From positions 1 through 49,278 of the forward strand of contig CABSIM010000017.1 of the NCBI GenBank assembly GCA_902477765.1: a stretch of DNA of 49,278 nucleotides. The letters are read 5' to 3'. The notes beneath the pieces were generated by a model. That model worked only from the letters and a program-made list of their open reading frames with translations. It ran no database searches and was not told the origin of the DNA. Position numbers and translations under genes: made by a program. The stretch comes from an uncultured Clostridiaceae bacterium (GTDB taxonomy: Bacteria > Bacillota > Clostridia > Lachnospirales > Lachnospiraceae). Shown one piece after another: positions 32,690 through 40,216 of the stretch (the first letter of the stretch is position 1; every line of letters begins with the position of its first letter).

Positions 32690-34453
32690 ATGTATGGAGC
32701 AATTTTAGGTGACATGATTGGTGCACCCTATGAGTTTGACAGAGGAAATAAAACAAAAGATTTTCCACTTTTCAGCAGAGGAACACAGTTTACAGATGAT
32801 TCTGTGATGACAATAGCCGTGGCTGAGGCATTGATGAGCCTTAACGGAGAAGCGGATGATGAAGCGGTTCATCATGCTGTATCTAAAGCAATGAGAATTT
32901 GGGGGAGAAATTATCCGGATGCGGGTTACGGCGGAAGGTTCAGAGACTGGCTGTTTACTCACTGGCAGCCGAAGCCTTATGGTAGCTGGGGAAATGGCTC
33001 TGCTATGAGAGTGTCTTCTGTGGGATGGCTTTATGATACGATTGAAGAGATCAGAAGGTTCGCTAAGCTGACGGCAGAAGTTACGCATAATCATCCGGAA
33101 GGTATCAAAGGTGCTGAAGCGACGGCCAGTGCAATTTTTATGGCGAGAACCGGTGCGGCAAAAGATGAGATTAGAGAGTATATCATTCAGGAATTTGGTT
33201 ATGACCTGTCGAGAACCTGCGATGAGATCCGACCGGAATATCATCATGTGGAAAGTTGTCAGGAGACAGTTCCGGAGGCAATTACGGCATTCATGGAAGG
33301 AAATGATTTTGAGGATGTCATCCGGACGGCGGTATCTCTTGGCGGTGATTGTGATACTCTGACCTGTATATCAGGAGCAATAGCAGAAGCGTTTTATGGA
33401 GTTCCTGAAAATATGAAGGAAGAGTGCCGGAAGAGACTCCCTGAGGATATGCTTACAGTTCTTGACAATTTTGAACAGATGATAGCCGATAAGAATCCGC
33501 CATTTCATGATTCGTTTCTTGATGGAAATGAGCTGATTGATGAGGCTATTGAAAGATTCTATGCGGATGGAAGCAAGGATAATCTGATTGCAGTACTGGA
33601 CGTGATCAGACAGCGGATGCACGCAGATGGGCATTTCATATTCCCTGTGATCATGGATGAAGAAGATGAAAACAGGTTTTCCTTCCAGGCTATCCAGACA
33701 AAAGACGGGAAACTCTGGAATGCTGCATTCACATCGCAGGCTGAGTTTGAGAAAGGGGCACCGAGCAGGGTCATATCGAATTTTATAGATAGTTCAATGA
33801 AGTTCTGCCTGGAATCAGAAACAGAAGGATTTATCATCAATCCTTGGGGACAGTCATTTATGCTGGCAAAGGAACTAATTGAGATGATCTTCAAAGCAGA
33901 TGGTGATGTTGAGTACTCTGTACCGGATGATCCTATTACACCTGAGCTATTGGAAGACGGCACATTTCTGAAAAGAGCGACGGAAATCTGTAACAGAAAC
34001 CGGACACAACTAAATCTGATAAAGCTGGCAAGGATACTCCGGGACAGTTGGGTGTGGGTTCCATGTACCGCAATTTTCAGCGAGGCGGACACAGAGGCTA
34101 TGAATAAGGTGGTGCTGGAAGCAGCGGATAATAACGACCTGGATTCTTTGGTTGGACATACCTTTACAAGCCAGGATGTAGTACGTATGGTTCCTGATAT
34201 TCTTCAAAACGGTGACGATTTCTTCTTTCCGGTATTTTCATCCGATGAAGAGATGGGGGAATATGGACAGCAGTTTTCTAAGGTTCAGAGACATTTTCTT
34301 GAAGCGGCAAATCTAGCAAGGAACAATGAGAAGAACGTGAAGGGAATTGTAATCAATGCTTTCTCAGAACCGTTTATTATTCCTAAAGAGTTGTTTGATG
34401 TCATTGCCGGGATGAAATCAAATTTTGAGCAGGAGGTGCCAGACAATGAGTGA
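32690..34453 (+). CDS. ADP-ribosylglycohydrolase fused to two SseB-like domains
   Basis: A 587-residue protein. Residues 1-265 are an ADP-ribosylglycohydrolase (DraG/ARH) with metal-binding motifs QFTDDSVMTIAVAEAL (about 33-48) and SLGGDCDTLTCISGAIAEAFYGVP (about 215-238). After a helical linker, about 305-405 and 445-580 look like two SseB N-terminal-type domains (PVIMDEEDENRFSFQAIQTKDGKLWNAAFTS; WVWVPCTAIFSE ... FFFPVFSSDEEMGEYGQQF). ARH enzymes remove ADP-ribose from proteins or nucleic acids; SseB domains may bind partners. AAGGAGG precedes the start. The next gene overlaps by 8 bases. The fused SseB pair gives it twice the normal ARH length. Confidence 0.87.
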   Translation: MYGAILGDMIGAPYEFDRGNKTKDFPLFSRGTQFTDDSVMTIAVAEALMSLNGEADDEAVHHAVSKAMRIWGRNYPDAGYGGRFRDWLFTHWQPKPYGSWGNGSAMRVSSVGWLYDTIEEIRRFAKLTAEVTHNHPEGIKGAEATASAIFMARTGAAKDEIREYIIQEFGYDLSRTCDEIRPEYHHVESCQETVPEAITAFMEGNDFEDVIRTAVSLGGDCDTLTCISGAIAEAFYGVPENMKEECRKRLPEDMLTVLDNFEQMIADKNPPFHDSFLDGNELIDEAIERFYADGSKDNLIAVLDVIRQRMHADGHFIFPVIMDEEDENRFSFQAIQTKDGKLWNAAFTSQAEFEKGAPSRVISNFIDSSMKFCLESETEGFIINPWGQSFMLAKELIEMIFKADGDVEYSVPDDPITPELLEDGTFLKRATEICNRNRTQLNLIKLARILRDSWVWVPCTAIFSEADTEAMNKVVLEAADNNDLDSLVGHTFTSQDVVRMVPDILQNGDDFFFPVFSSDEEMGEYGQQFSKVQRHFLEAANLARNNEKNVKGIVINAFSEPFIIPKELFDVIAGMKSNFEQEVPDNE

Positions 34454-35342
34454 AAAATATTCTAAAGCTGATCTGCGGCATATAGCAGAAGATATGATCG
34501 AGGACCTCCGGGAATGTGAGGATGGAACGATTACTACAACGGGTAGATTAGCGCGAGATTATGGCTATGACGACATGGAGACCTTCGATCTGTTTGATTT
34601 ACACGATGCACTATTCCGTGCTGCGAAGGCAAATAAGATAACACTGGATATGTCTGAACACGAGGGCAAGGTAGAAGGACTTCCGTTCAATCTGACGTTT
34701 GTTGTGAAAAATAAGAAGGCTCAGATTAAATGTCCACGGTGTGGCAGTACGGATACAGCAAGATATATTTATGGCTATCCTGCATTCAGTGAAGAGATGC
34801 AAAAGAGGCTGGATGAGGGGAAATGGGTCCTTGGTGGATGTTGCATCAGTTCTGTTGATGTTAATGGCGTCCCAGTTCGGACGATGCCGGCAAGGCACTG
34901 TAATAAGTGCAAGAAGGATTTTGCTTCGGCACCGATACTCATTACGCCGAAGAAGGATTTGGCTGAGGATTATAGAGATATTGTTACATCCATCAAGTTC
35001 TCAGTTGGCGGATTCTTTGAAGGTAATACTGAGGTTACAATTTCAAAAAATGATGAGGGAGCAGTTGTTAAGGTAATGCAGTTTCCATACGGAATTAAAG
35101 CTCCGGATGATCGGCAGATCACACCTGCAAAATGGAATAAAATCGTCAACACATTATATGGTCACCTGTATCTCCACGAATGGAAAAAAGAATTTGTTGA
35201 TCCTTGCGTACTAGACGGAACGCAATGGGAGCTTGATATCAAGCTTACTAACAGAAGAGTTCGTCATTACTATGGAAGTAACGATTATCCTCCGTATTGG
35301 TCAGAACTTAAAAAGATTTTCAGGGAATTTGCTAAGCTTTAA
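34446..35342 (+). CDS. Zinc-ribbon protein of unknown function
   Basis: A 298-residue protein with a helical N-terminus (about 1-85) that includes TTGRLARDYGYDDMETFDLFDLHDALFRAAKANKI, then a zinc ribbon: CPRCGSTDTARYIYG (about 99-113) paired with HCNKCKKDF (about 154-162). The C-terminal 120 residues form a beta-rich domain of no known family. The start at 34446 lies inside the ARH gene, with AGGAGG about 10 nt upstream, so its translation is tied to ARH. It is the last gene of the island before a bidirectional terminator. Confidence 0.72.
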   Translation: MSEKYSKADLRHIAEDMIEDLRECEDGTITTTGRLARDYGYDDMETFDLFDLHDALFRAAKANKITLDMSEHEGKVEGLPFNLTFVVKNKKAQIKCPRCGSTDTARYIYGYPAFSEEMQKRLDEGKWVLGGCCISSVDVNGVPVRTMPARHCNKCKKDFASAPILITPKKDLAEDYRDIVTSIKFSVGGFFEGNTEVTISKNDEGAVVKVMQFPYGIKAPDDRQITPAKWNKIVNTLYGHLYLHEWKKEFVDPCVLDGTQWELDIKLTNRRVRHYYGSNDYPPYWSELKKIFREFAKL

Positions 35343-35347
35343 GATAG

Positions 35348-35390
35348 ATAGCGGCCACCGGCGATGTGAACCGGTTGGCCGCTATTTTCA
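35348..35390. terminator. Bidirectional terminator between the island and the phage replication arm
   Basis: Arms 35348-35361 and 35371-35385 pair (ATAGCGGCC with GGCCGCTAT plus CCGG with CCGG, around a small internal bulge) with TTTTCA after it. It lies tail-to-tail between the zinc-ribbon gene and the phage DNA polymerase gene. Confidence 0.8.
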
Positions 35391-35392
35391 TG

Positions 35393-37375
35393 TCAGTCTT
35401 TTTTGTAAAAATTGGTCTCGTAGCCATCGGCGCGGAGCAGGATGTCCGGCAACCATTCCGGAGATCTGCCCATCTGCTTACAGACCACATTTAGGTCAAC
35501 ATCAGGGCTGCATTCGATGATCAGCTCGTCATGAACGTGACCGACGATAAAACAGTGCCTGAGAGTTTTCATGGCGTAACAGAGGATGTCGCGGCTGACG
35601 GCCTGGACGATATTTTCTACGAACTTCGGACCGTAGGATTCGATACGTTCCCACTTTTTTGTAGAGCCAACTCCTTCATAGGTTACAGATTCGCCGCCAT
35701 ACTGGTTTTCTCCGATGCGTGGCTTCACGTAGGAGAGCAGGCGGCCTGAGGGAAGTTTGATGAAGAGCATACCGCTTTTATAGAAGAGGCGGATCCTGCG
35801 CACTTCGGTCTGGATGCGCTGTGTGATGGTGGTCTTGACGGCACGGTCGATGTCCCACCAGAAGGCAGTGATCATCGGATTTGAGCTCCGCCAGGAGTTG
35901 ACCAGCGGCTGCAGTTCTTCTTCGGTCAGTCCCATTTCCAAGGCTCCCATTGATTTCAGTGCTCCGACGCTGCCGCCGTATCCGAGAGCCAATTCTGCGA
36001 TCTTGCCCTTCTGACGGAGATGTCCGTTGATGCCGTGCTTTTCGACCGGAACACCGAACATCTGACTGGCCGAGGCACAGTAGATGTCCTTGCCTTCAGC
36101 AAATACTTTAGAGCGCCAGGTCTCACCGGCAAGGAATGCCAGCACTCTGGCTTCGATGGCGGAGAAGTCGCTGACAATGAACTTATATCCGGGACGGGGC
36201 ACGAAGGCTGTACGGATCAGCTGTGACAGCGTGTCCGGGATATCGTCATAGAGCAGCTGGAGAGTATCATAATCGCTGGCTTTTACAATTGCTCTGGCCT
36301 CTGCAAGATCTGGCATGTGATTCTGCGGAAGGTTCTGCAACTGGATCAGTCTACCTGCCCATCTGCCGGAGCGGTTGGCTCCGTAGAACTGAAACATGCC
36401 GTGGGCTCTACCATCCTTGCAGACAGCATTCTGCATGGCCTGATATTTCTTCACGGAAGATTTTGCAAGCTGCAAGCGGAGCCGGAGGGCTTCTTCTACC
36501 TGGCCGTCAGTATCATCAATTAGCTTTGCCACATCCTTCTTTCCGAGGGATTCTGCTTCCACACCGTTCTCAGAGAGCCAGGCCTTCATCTGTATCACGC
36601 TGTTCGGGTTCTCTACACCGGTGATATCTTGCATGGTTTCAGATAGGGTAGCCTTTGAACGTTCATCAAAGGTGATGGCGTTTTCCACCACGTCCATATC
36701 CAGGGCGATACCTCTGTCGTTGATCTCCTGATCGAGATGATATTCATCCCAGATAAAGTCCGGGACAGGGTATTTCGACAGGCGCTTATGTATCGCCATT
36801 TCTACTTCCACATCTCGTTTATTGTAGGATTTGAAAAGTGACCACTTCTCTGGATCATGCTCAGGAAGGTTCCGCGTGCGTCCGCCATTGCTTTTGGTCG
36901 GTTTGCAGGGACTGCAGAAGTAGCGGATCAGGTCTTTGCCTTCCTTCAGCTTCTGATCCTGCAGCTTCAGGACGGCTCCGACACCTTCCAGTGAGAGCGG
37001 AAGTCCCATATAGGCTGACCAGATCATGGTGCATTTCCAGGATGCCGGATCCAGATACTGACCGGCAGGATCCTCCGGGATACTGTAGCCGGTGAAGTAT
37101 TCCGGGTGATGCTTCCTCAGCCAGTTGGAGAGACAGATGCGCTCAAAGGAAGCGTTGAAAGCCCACTTGGTTACATTTTCATCAGATAATGCTGCAAGGA
37201 TCCATTCCGGAATGGTGTCGCCGCAGGCAAGGTCGTATACCGTGACGGGGCCACCATCCACAGAGACTCCGAAGAGCAGTATCTCAAATCCTTCAGACTC
37301 AGCGTACTTGTAAGCACCGCATTTGGTGATATTCACGTCGCTGTAAGTCTCTAAGTCGATTGACATTTCTTTCAT
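35393..37375 (-). CDS. Phage family A DNA polymerase with 3'-5' exonuclease
   Basis: A 660-residue replicative polymerase. The exonuclease domain has MSIDLETYSDV (D-x-E near 6-8) and AFNASFERICL. Polymerase motif A is VSDFSAIEARVLAFLAGE, motif B lies around KGKIAELALGYGGSVGAL, and motif C is VGHVHDELIIEC. It lacks the 5'-3' exonuclease of bacterial Pol I, as usual for phage enzymes. Three ATG codons stand in tandem; the third (37375) lies 8 nt from AAGGA and is preferred. It is the last gene of the minus-strand replication arm. Confidence 0.92.
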   Translation of the reverse strand: MKEMSIDLETYSDVNITKCGAYKYAESEGFEILLFGVSVDGGPVTVYDLACGDTIPEWILAALSDENVTKWAFNASFERICLSNWLRKHHPEYFTGYSIPEDPAGQYLDPASWKCTMIWSAYMGLPLSLEGVGAVLKLQDQKLKEGKDLIRYFCSPCKPTKSNGGRTRNLPEHDPEKWSLFKSYNKRDVEVEMAIHKRLSKYPVPDFIWDEYHLDQEINDRGIALDMDVVENAITFDERSKATLSETMQDITGVENPNSVIQMKAWLSENGVEAESLGKKDVAKLIDDTDGQVEEALRLRLQLAKSSVKKYQAMQNAVCKDGRAHGMFQFYGANRSGRWAGRLIQLQNLPQNHMPDLAEARAIVKASDYDTLQLLYDDIPDTLSQLIRTAFVPRPGYKFIVSDFSAIEARVLAFLAGETWRSKVFAEGKDIYCASASQMFGVPVEKHGINGHLRQKGKIAELALGYGGSVGALKSMGALEMGLTEEELQPLVNSWRSSNPMITAFWWDIDRAVKTTITQRIQTEVRRIRLFYKSGMLFIKLPSGRLLSYVKPRIGENQYGGESVTYEGVGSTKKWERIESYGPKFVENIVQAVSRDILCYAMKTLRHCFIVGHVHDELIIECSPDVDLNVVCKQMGRSPEWLPDILLRADGYETNFYKKD

Positions 37376-37403
37376 CATCATTGTCCTTTCTATGAAAAGA
37401 GAA

Positions 37404-37424
37404 GCGGCAGAACATGCCTGCCGC
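37404..37424 (-). other. Intergenic hairpin upstream of the phage polymerase gene
   Basis: GCGGCAG/CTGCCGC arms (7 bp) with a 7-nt loop, followed on the minus strand by TTCTCTTTT. It could be a weak terminator or processing site between the small membrane protein and the polymerase gene. Confidence 0.45.
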
Positions 37425-37435
37425 CTCCCGTCTGT

Positions 37436-37651
37436 TTAACTTCTATCTTCCAACATCTTCTGGTATCTGAGCTCTGTTTCCTTGCGTTCCAGCTCATCCT
37501 TTGCCTTCTTGCGTTCATATTCTTCTTTGTCCTGCTGCTTTATCTGAAGCATAAAGCGGATGCCGTAGATAACGCCGATCAGGAAAGCCAGGATAAGGCC
37601 GCAGCTGAAGATGTTACCGATAAGAGTTACTACACTGTTTGCAAATTCCAT
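37436..37651 (-). CDS. Small phage membrane protein with charged coiled coil
   Basis: A 71-residue protein: one membrane segment (about 10-33; LIGNIFSCGLILAFLIGVIYGI), then a highly charged helix (KQQDKEEYERKKAKDELERKETELRYQKMLED). GAGGT lies upstream of the ATG. It sits between the DUF2815 and polymerase genes, a position where phages often carry small membrane proteins. Function unknown. Confidence 0.7.
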   Translation of the reverse strand: MEFANSVVTLIGNIFSCGLILAFLIGVIYGIRFMLQIKQQDKEEYERKKAKDELERKETELRYQKMLEDRS

Positions 37652-37725
37652 GATTATTACCTCATTCTTTCTTTAGATTGCCGCAGGCAGCGGCGGTATT
37701 GCCGCCACCTGCATTGGTTGTCAGG

Positions 37726-38295
37726 TTAGTCGAGGAAATCATCCTCATCGTCTGCCGTTGCAAAGTCATCCTCAGCTCTGGACTTGCCTCCGAGAGGTTC
37801 ACCGTCGCGGATCTTCTGAAGATTGTTCAGACCGCAGGCGATACCCTTGTTGCCGTTGCTGTTGAAGGCGTACAGGTTGATGCTGGCTCTGCCGTACACG
37901 CCGGAGTATACTTCGGAGCGTTCCAGAATCGGCTGTCTGTCCGCATCCACGATGCCGGGAGCCGTTGCACTGTTGGCGTTGATGAAGTATGCATTCTTGT
38001 AAGCCTCATCATCCGGTCTCTCCAGATCACCGTCACGGAGAGGTGTCTTGATGGCAGAGAGAGCAGGAACGGACTTGCCGTTGCCCTTCAGCTTACTCTG
38101 GCCTTCCTCATAAGCTGCCTGAATGGCTGCCTTGATCTTGGCAACTGTAGCGGTATCGGACTTCGGAATGATGAGTGATACGCTGTACTTCGGAGCGCCG
38201 CCGTTGATGCTCTTCGGATCCCAGACATTCGCATAGCTCCATCTGGTGTTTACGCCTGTGATTACCTTTGTCGGAATTGTTACTTTGTTTGCCAT
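37726..38295 (-). CDS. DUF2815 phage protein, probable single-strand DNA-binding protein
   Basis: A 189-residue protein beginning MANKVTIPTKVITGVNTRWSYANVWDPKSINGGAPKYSVSLIIPKSD and ending in an acidic tail (DDFATADDEDDFLD). DUF2815 is predicted to be an OB-fold single-strand DNA-binding protein, and the acidic C-terminus fits. The start at 38295 has GGAGGAAAAA upstream; the frame to 38328 overlaps DUF2800 without a signal. It lies in the usual DUF2800-DUF2815-polymerase order. Confidence 0.88.
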   Translation of the reverse strand: MANKVTIPTKVITGVNTRWSYANVWDPKSINGGAPKYSVSLIIPKSDTATVAKIKAAIQAAYEEGQSKLKGNGKSVPALSAIKTPLRDGDLERPDDEAYKNAYFINANSATAPGIVDADRQPILERSEVYSGVYGRASINLYAFNSNGNKGIACGLNNLQKIRDGEPLGGKSRAEDDFATADDEDDFLD

Positions 38296-38308
38296 GATTT
38301 TTTCCTCC

Positions 38309-39430
38309 TTATTCTTCGCTAAAATCATCTTTGGCTGTGTTCAGTGCCGGTCGTTTGTCTGACTCCGGCACAAGTGTCGGTTTGCCCTGCGGCTTTGTGA
38401 TGAAGCCGGACAGGAGTTCGTTGAACTTCTTCTTACCGAGAAGAGAAGTCATTGCTGTGATTCCCAGAAGCTTCTTTTCATAAGGATTGAAGCCGGCAGC
38501 CTCCACCGTGGATGCGACTGCATTCTCATCGGAGTATTTGCGGTTCGATTTGCCTTCTACGACTTTGAAGCCGGGATACTCTACGCCGCTGAGAGCCTGC
38601 TGGAGTGCGTATTCCTTGATGTCATTTGCCCAGGCGACCAGATCATCGATCCGGGGAAGGATGGCAGCGATTTCTGCTTCATCCAGATTGGGCGGCATCT
38701 CGAAGTCATACTGTGCAAGCTCCAGGTTGTGTTCGGCACGCTTACGACAGGTTGCCTTTGCTTTGCAGAACTGGCAGTGGTCTCCGGCGTTGAATTCGCC
38801 TTCGCCGTTGTAAGCCAGAGTAGCGGTGGGCTTTAAGGTTTCCTCTGCCCATTTCATCAGATCGTCTCCGCTGATCTCATAGGTACTGATGTTGTCCCGG
38901 CGGGGCTGGAAGATCGTCATGCGGATGGTCTGGATGCTGTAGAGATATTCGTAGGTATCCAGAGCGCCTAAGGCGTAACACATCATCTGCGGATTCTCTT
39001 CGGCATCCACCAGGACACCGAGACCGTATTTGAAATCGATGATATGCAGCACATCGTCCGCAATGATCACGCAGTCGCCGGTTCCGAAGCCTTCCGGTAC
39101 CCACTTGGAGAAGTCCAGCTTTTCCTCAATCAGGATCAGCGGGTCGGAGCAGTGTGTCTTTGCTTCTTCAATCTGCTCTGCGACGTAGGCTGCATACTGA
39201 TCGGTACAGTCGTCCATCTCCGTATCGAACCAGGTCAGGTTCTCAGTCGGATCCTCAGGACTCCTTCCCAGAAGCTTCTCCACCTTGTATTCGCAGAGTG
39301 CGTGTGCATCGGTTCCCTGCTGGGCATATGGACTGCCGCTGTCATTGATGCCGGCACACAGCTTTGCGCTGGGCGGGCAGGCGAGCCATCTGTGGCTTGC
39401 GGAGGCGGAAAGATACGCATGCTTAGGCAT
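38309..39430 (-). CDS. DUF2800 phage protein, Cas4/RecB-like nuclease
   Basis: A 373-residue protein. It begins HAYLSASASHRWLACPPSAKLC and has a PD-(D/E)xK core (GTGDCVIIADDVLHIIDFKYGLGV; Asp, then D-F-K) and a Cys cluster (CQFCKAKATCRKRAEHN) like the iron-sulphur site of Cas4/AddB-type nucleases. It probably processes DNA ends during phage replication or recombination. Its start overlaps the upstream stop by 8 bases. Confidence 0.88.
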   Translation of the reverse strand: MPKHAYLSASASHRWLACPPSAKLCAGINDSGSPYAQQGTDAHALCEYKVEKLLGRSPEDPTENLTWFDTEMDDCTDQYAAYVAEQIEEAKTHCSDPLILIEEKLDFSKWVPEGFGTGDCVIIADDVLHIIDFKYGLGVLVDAEENPQMMCYALGALDTYEYLYSIQTIRMTIFQPRRDNISTYEISGDDLMKWAEETLKPTATLAYNGEGEFNAGDHCQFCKAKATCRKRAEHNLELAQYDFEMPPNLDEAEIAAILPRIDDLVAWANDIKEYALQQALSGVEYPGFKVVEGKSNRKYSDENAVASTVEAAGFNPYEKKLLGITAMTSLLGKKKFNELLSGFITKPQGKPTLVPESDKRPALNTAKDDFSEE

Positions 39431-39788
39431 CAGTTAATCCTTCCACCTCTCTGACAAGCGCCGCGTAGTCCTTCGGATCCACATTGGTAAGGCTGCCTCC
39501 GTTGCCGTACTTCTGAACGATCGCTTTGACATCTGCTTTGAAGCGGCCTTCTGCTTCGTTTGCTTTCTTTGCCAGGATGTCTCTGACTTCTTCCTTGGAA
39601 TACTGCTTTTCGGCAGGTGCTTCCGCAGGAGCGGGCTCCTGTTTCTTGGTCTTCTTCTCAGGCTTTGCCGGGGTTGCCTCTTCGGTTCCTGAATAGAATT
39701 TCTTCAAAGCTCTGCCGGTCTCTGCCAGGATTTCTCCGCAGCTGATCAGGTTGTCGATCATGGCGGAGAGTTCACTCATTTTGCTCAT
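39423..39788 (-). CDS. Phage protein of unknown function before DUF2800
   Basis: A 121-residue protein. An N-terminal helix (MSKMSELSAMIDNLISCGEILAETGRALKKFYSG) is followed by a Pro/Glu/Lys-rich linker and a helical C-terminus (KEEVRDILAKKANEAEGRFKADVKAIVQKYGNGGSLTNVDPKDYAALVREVEGL) that resembles small rLZ/Rha-like helical domains. It overlaps the DUF2800 start and is overlapped by the 51-residue gene. GGGAGA precedes the start. Function unknown; the position suggests replication or recombination. Confidence 0.7.
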   Translation of the reverse strand: MSKMSELSAMIDNLISCGEILAETGRALKKFYSGTEEATPAKPEKKTKKQEPAPAEAPAEKQYSKEEVRDILAKKANEAEGRFKADVKAIVQKYGNGGSLTNVDPKDYAALVREVEGLTDA

Positions 39789-39927
39789 GTTGGCTTTCTC
39801 CCTTCTGTTCATTCTGTAGTTTTCTTGCGAGCCGCTTGGCTACGACGCTGATGGCGATCAGAACATCGATGAGTTCTTCGTCCGTTCCGTCGAGTCCGGC
39901 GGTTTTTTCAATGGATTCTTTCTGCAT
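39772..39927 (-). CDS. Short phage protein (51 aa), first gene of the minus-strand replication arm
   Basis: A 51-residue frame (MQKESIEKTAGLDGTDEELI ... GESQHEQNE) starts at 39927 with GGAAGG about 8 nt upstream and overlaps the next gene by 17 bases. It is acidic and helical, with a VLIAISVVAKRLARKL segment. The good ribosome site and coupling to the next gene support it. Function unknown. Confidence 0.6.
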   Translation of the reverse strand: MQKESIEKTAGLDGTDEELIDVLIAISVVAKRLARKLQNEQKGESQHEQNE

Positions 39928-39963
39928 CTGCAGCACCTTCCTTTCCGAAAGGGTTCTCCCTTT

Positions 39964-40175
39964 CCAGCTATGTAAGGACAGTTGCCTGGGATTTGACCGG
40001 AATATCTTTTTGCTTTTTTTTCGTTGCCCGGTTTTCCTTCCCAGCTATGTATGGACAGTTCGATGTGAAATGACCGGATGAAAAAAAAGACTTGGTTTTC
40101 GCTTAATAAAAGGAAGCAAAAGAAAGTTGCCAGAGTATCCGGTCATTTGAAAGAAAACTGTCCTTACCAAGCTGG
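39964..40175. repeat. Three copies of a 38-bp repeat in the divergent replication region
   Basis: Direct copies lie at 39964-40001 and 40041-40078, and an inverted copy at 40138-40175. All share CCAGCT-N2-GTA-N-GGACAGTT, a variable 9-10 nt, and TGACCGGA. They fill the noncoding 289 nt between the two divergent phage arms and could bind a repressor, an activator or a replication initiator. Confidence 0.85.
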
Positions 40176-40216
40176 AAGAAGTATGTCTTCACATTTTTAG
40201 AAAGCGAGGTAAAGCG

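Larger units (their letters stand above)
16156..35390 (+). other. Defence island: Hachiman, type I RM, McrBC and ADP-ribose block
   Basis: All thirteen genes here read the same way, with overlaps or short gaps inside each system and only one internal terminator (32600). Base composition is visibly more AT-rich than the rlmD side. It is bounded by a strong promoter on the left and a bidirectional terminator on the right. Confidence 0.85.

Noticed and set aside
37678..37725. Terminator after the DUF2815 gene
   Set aside because: The GC-rich hairpin has an internal mismatch and no U-tract on the minus strand.
39964..40175. CRISPR array
   Set aside because: There are only three copies, one of them inverted, with irregular spacing and no cas genes.
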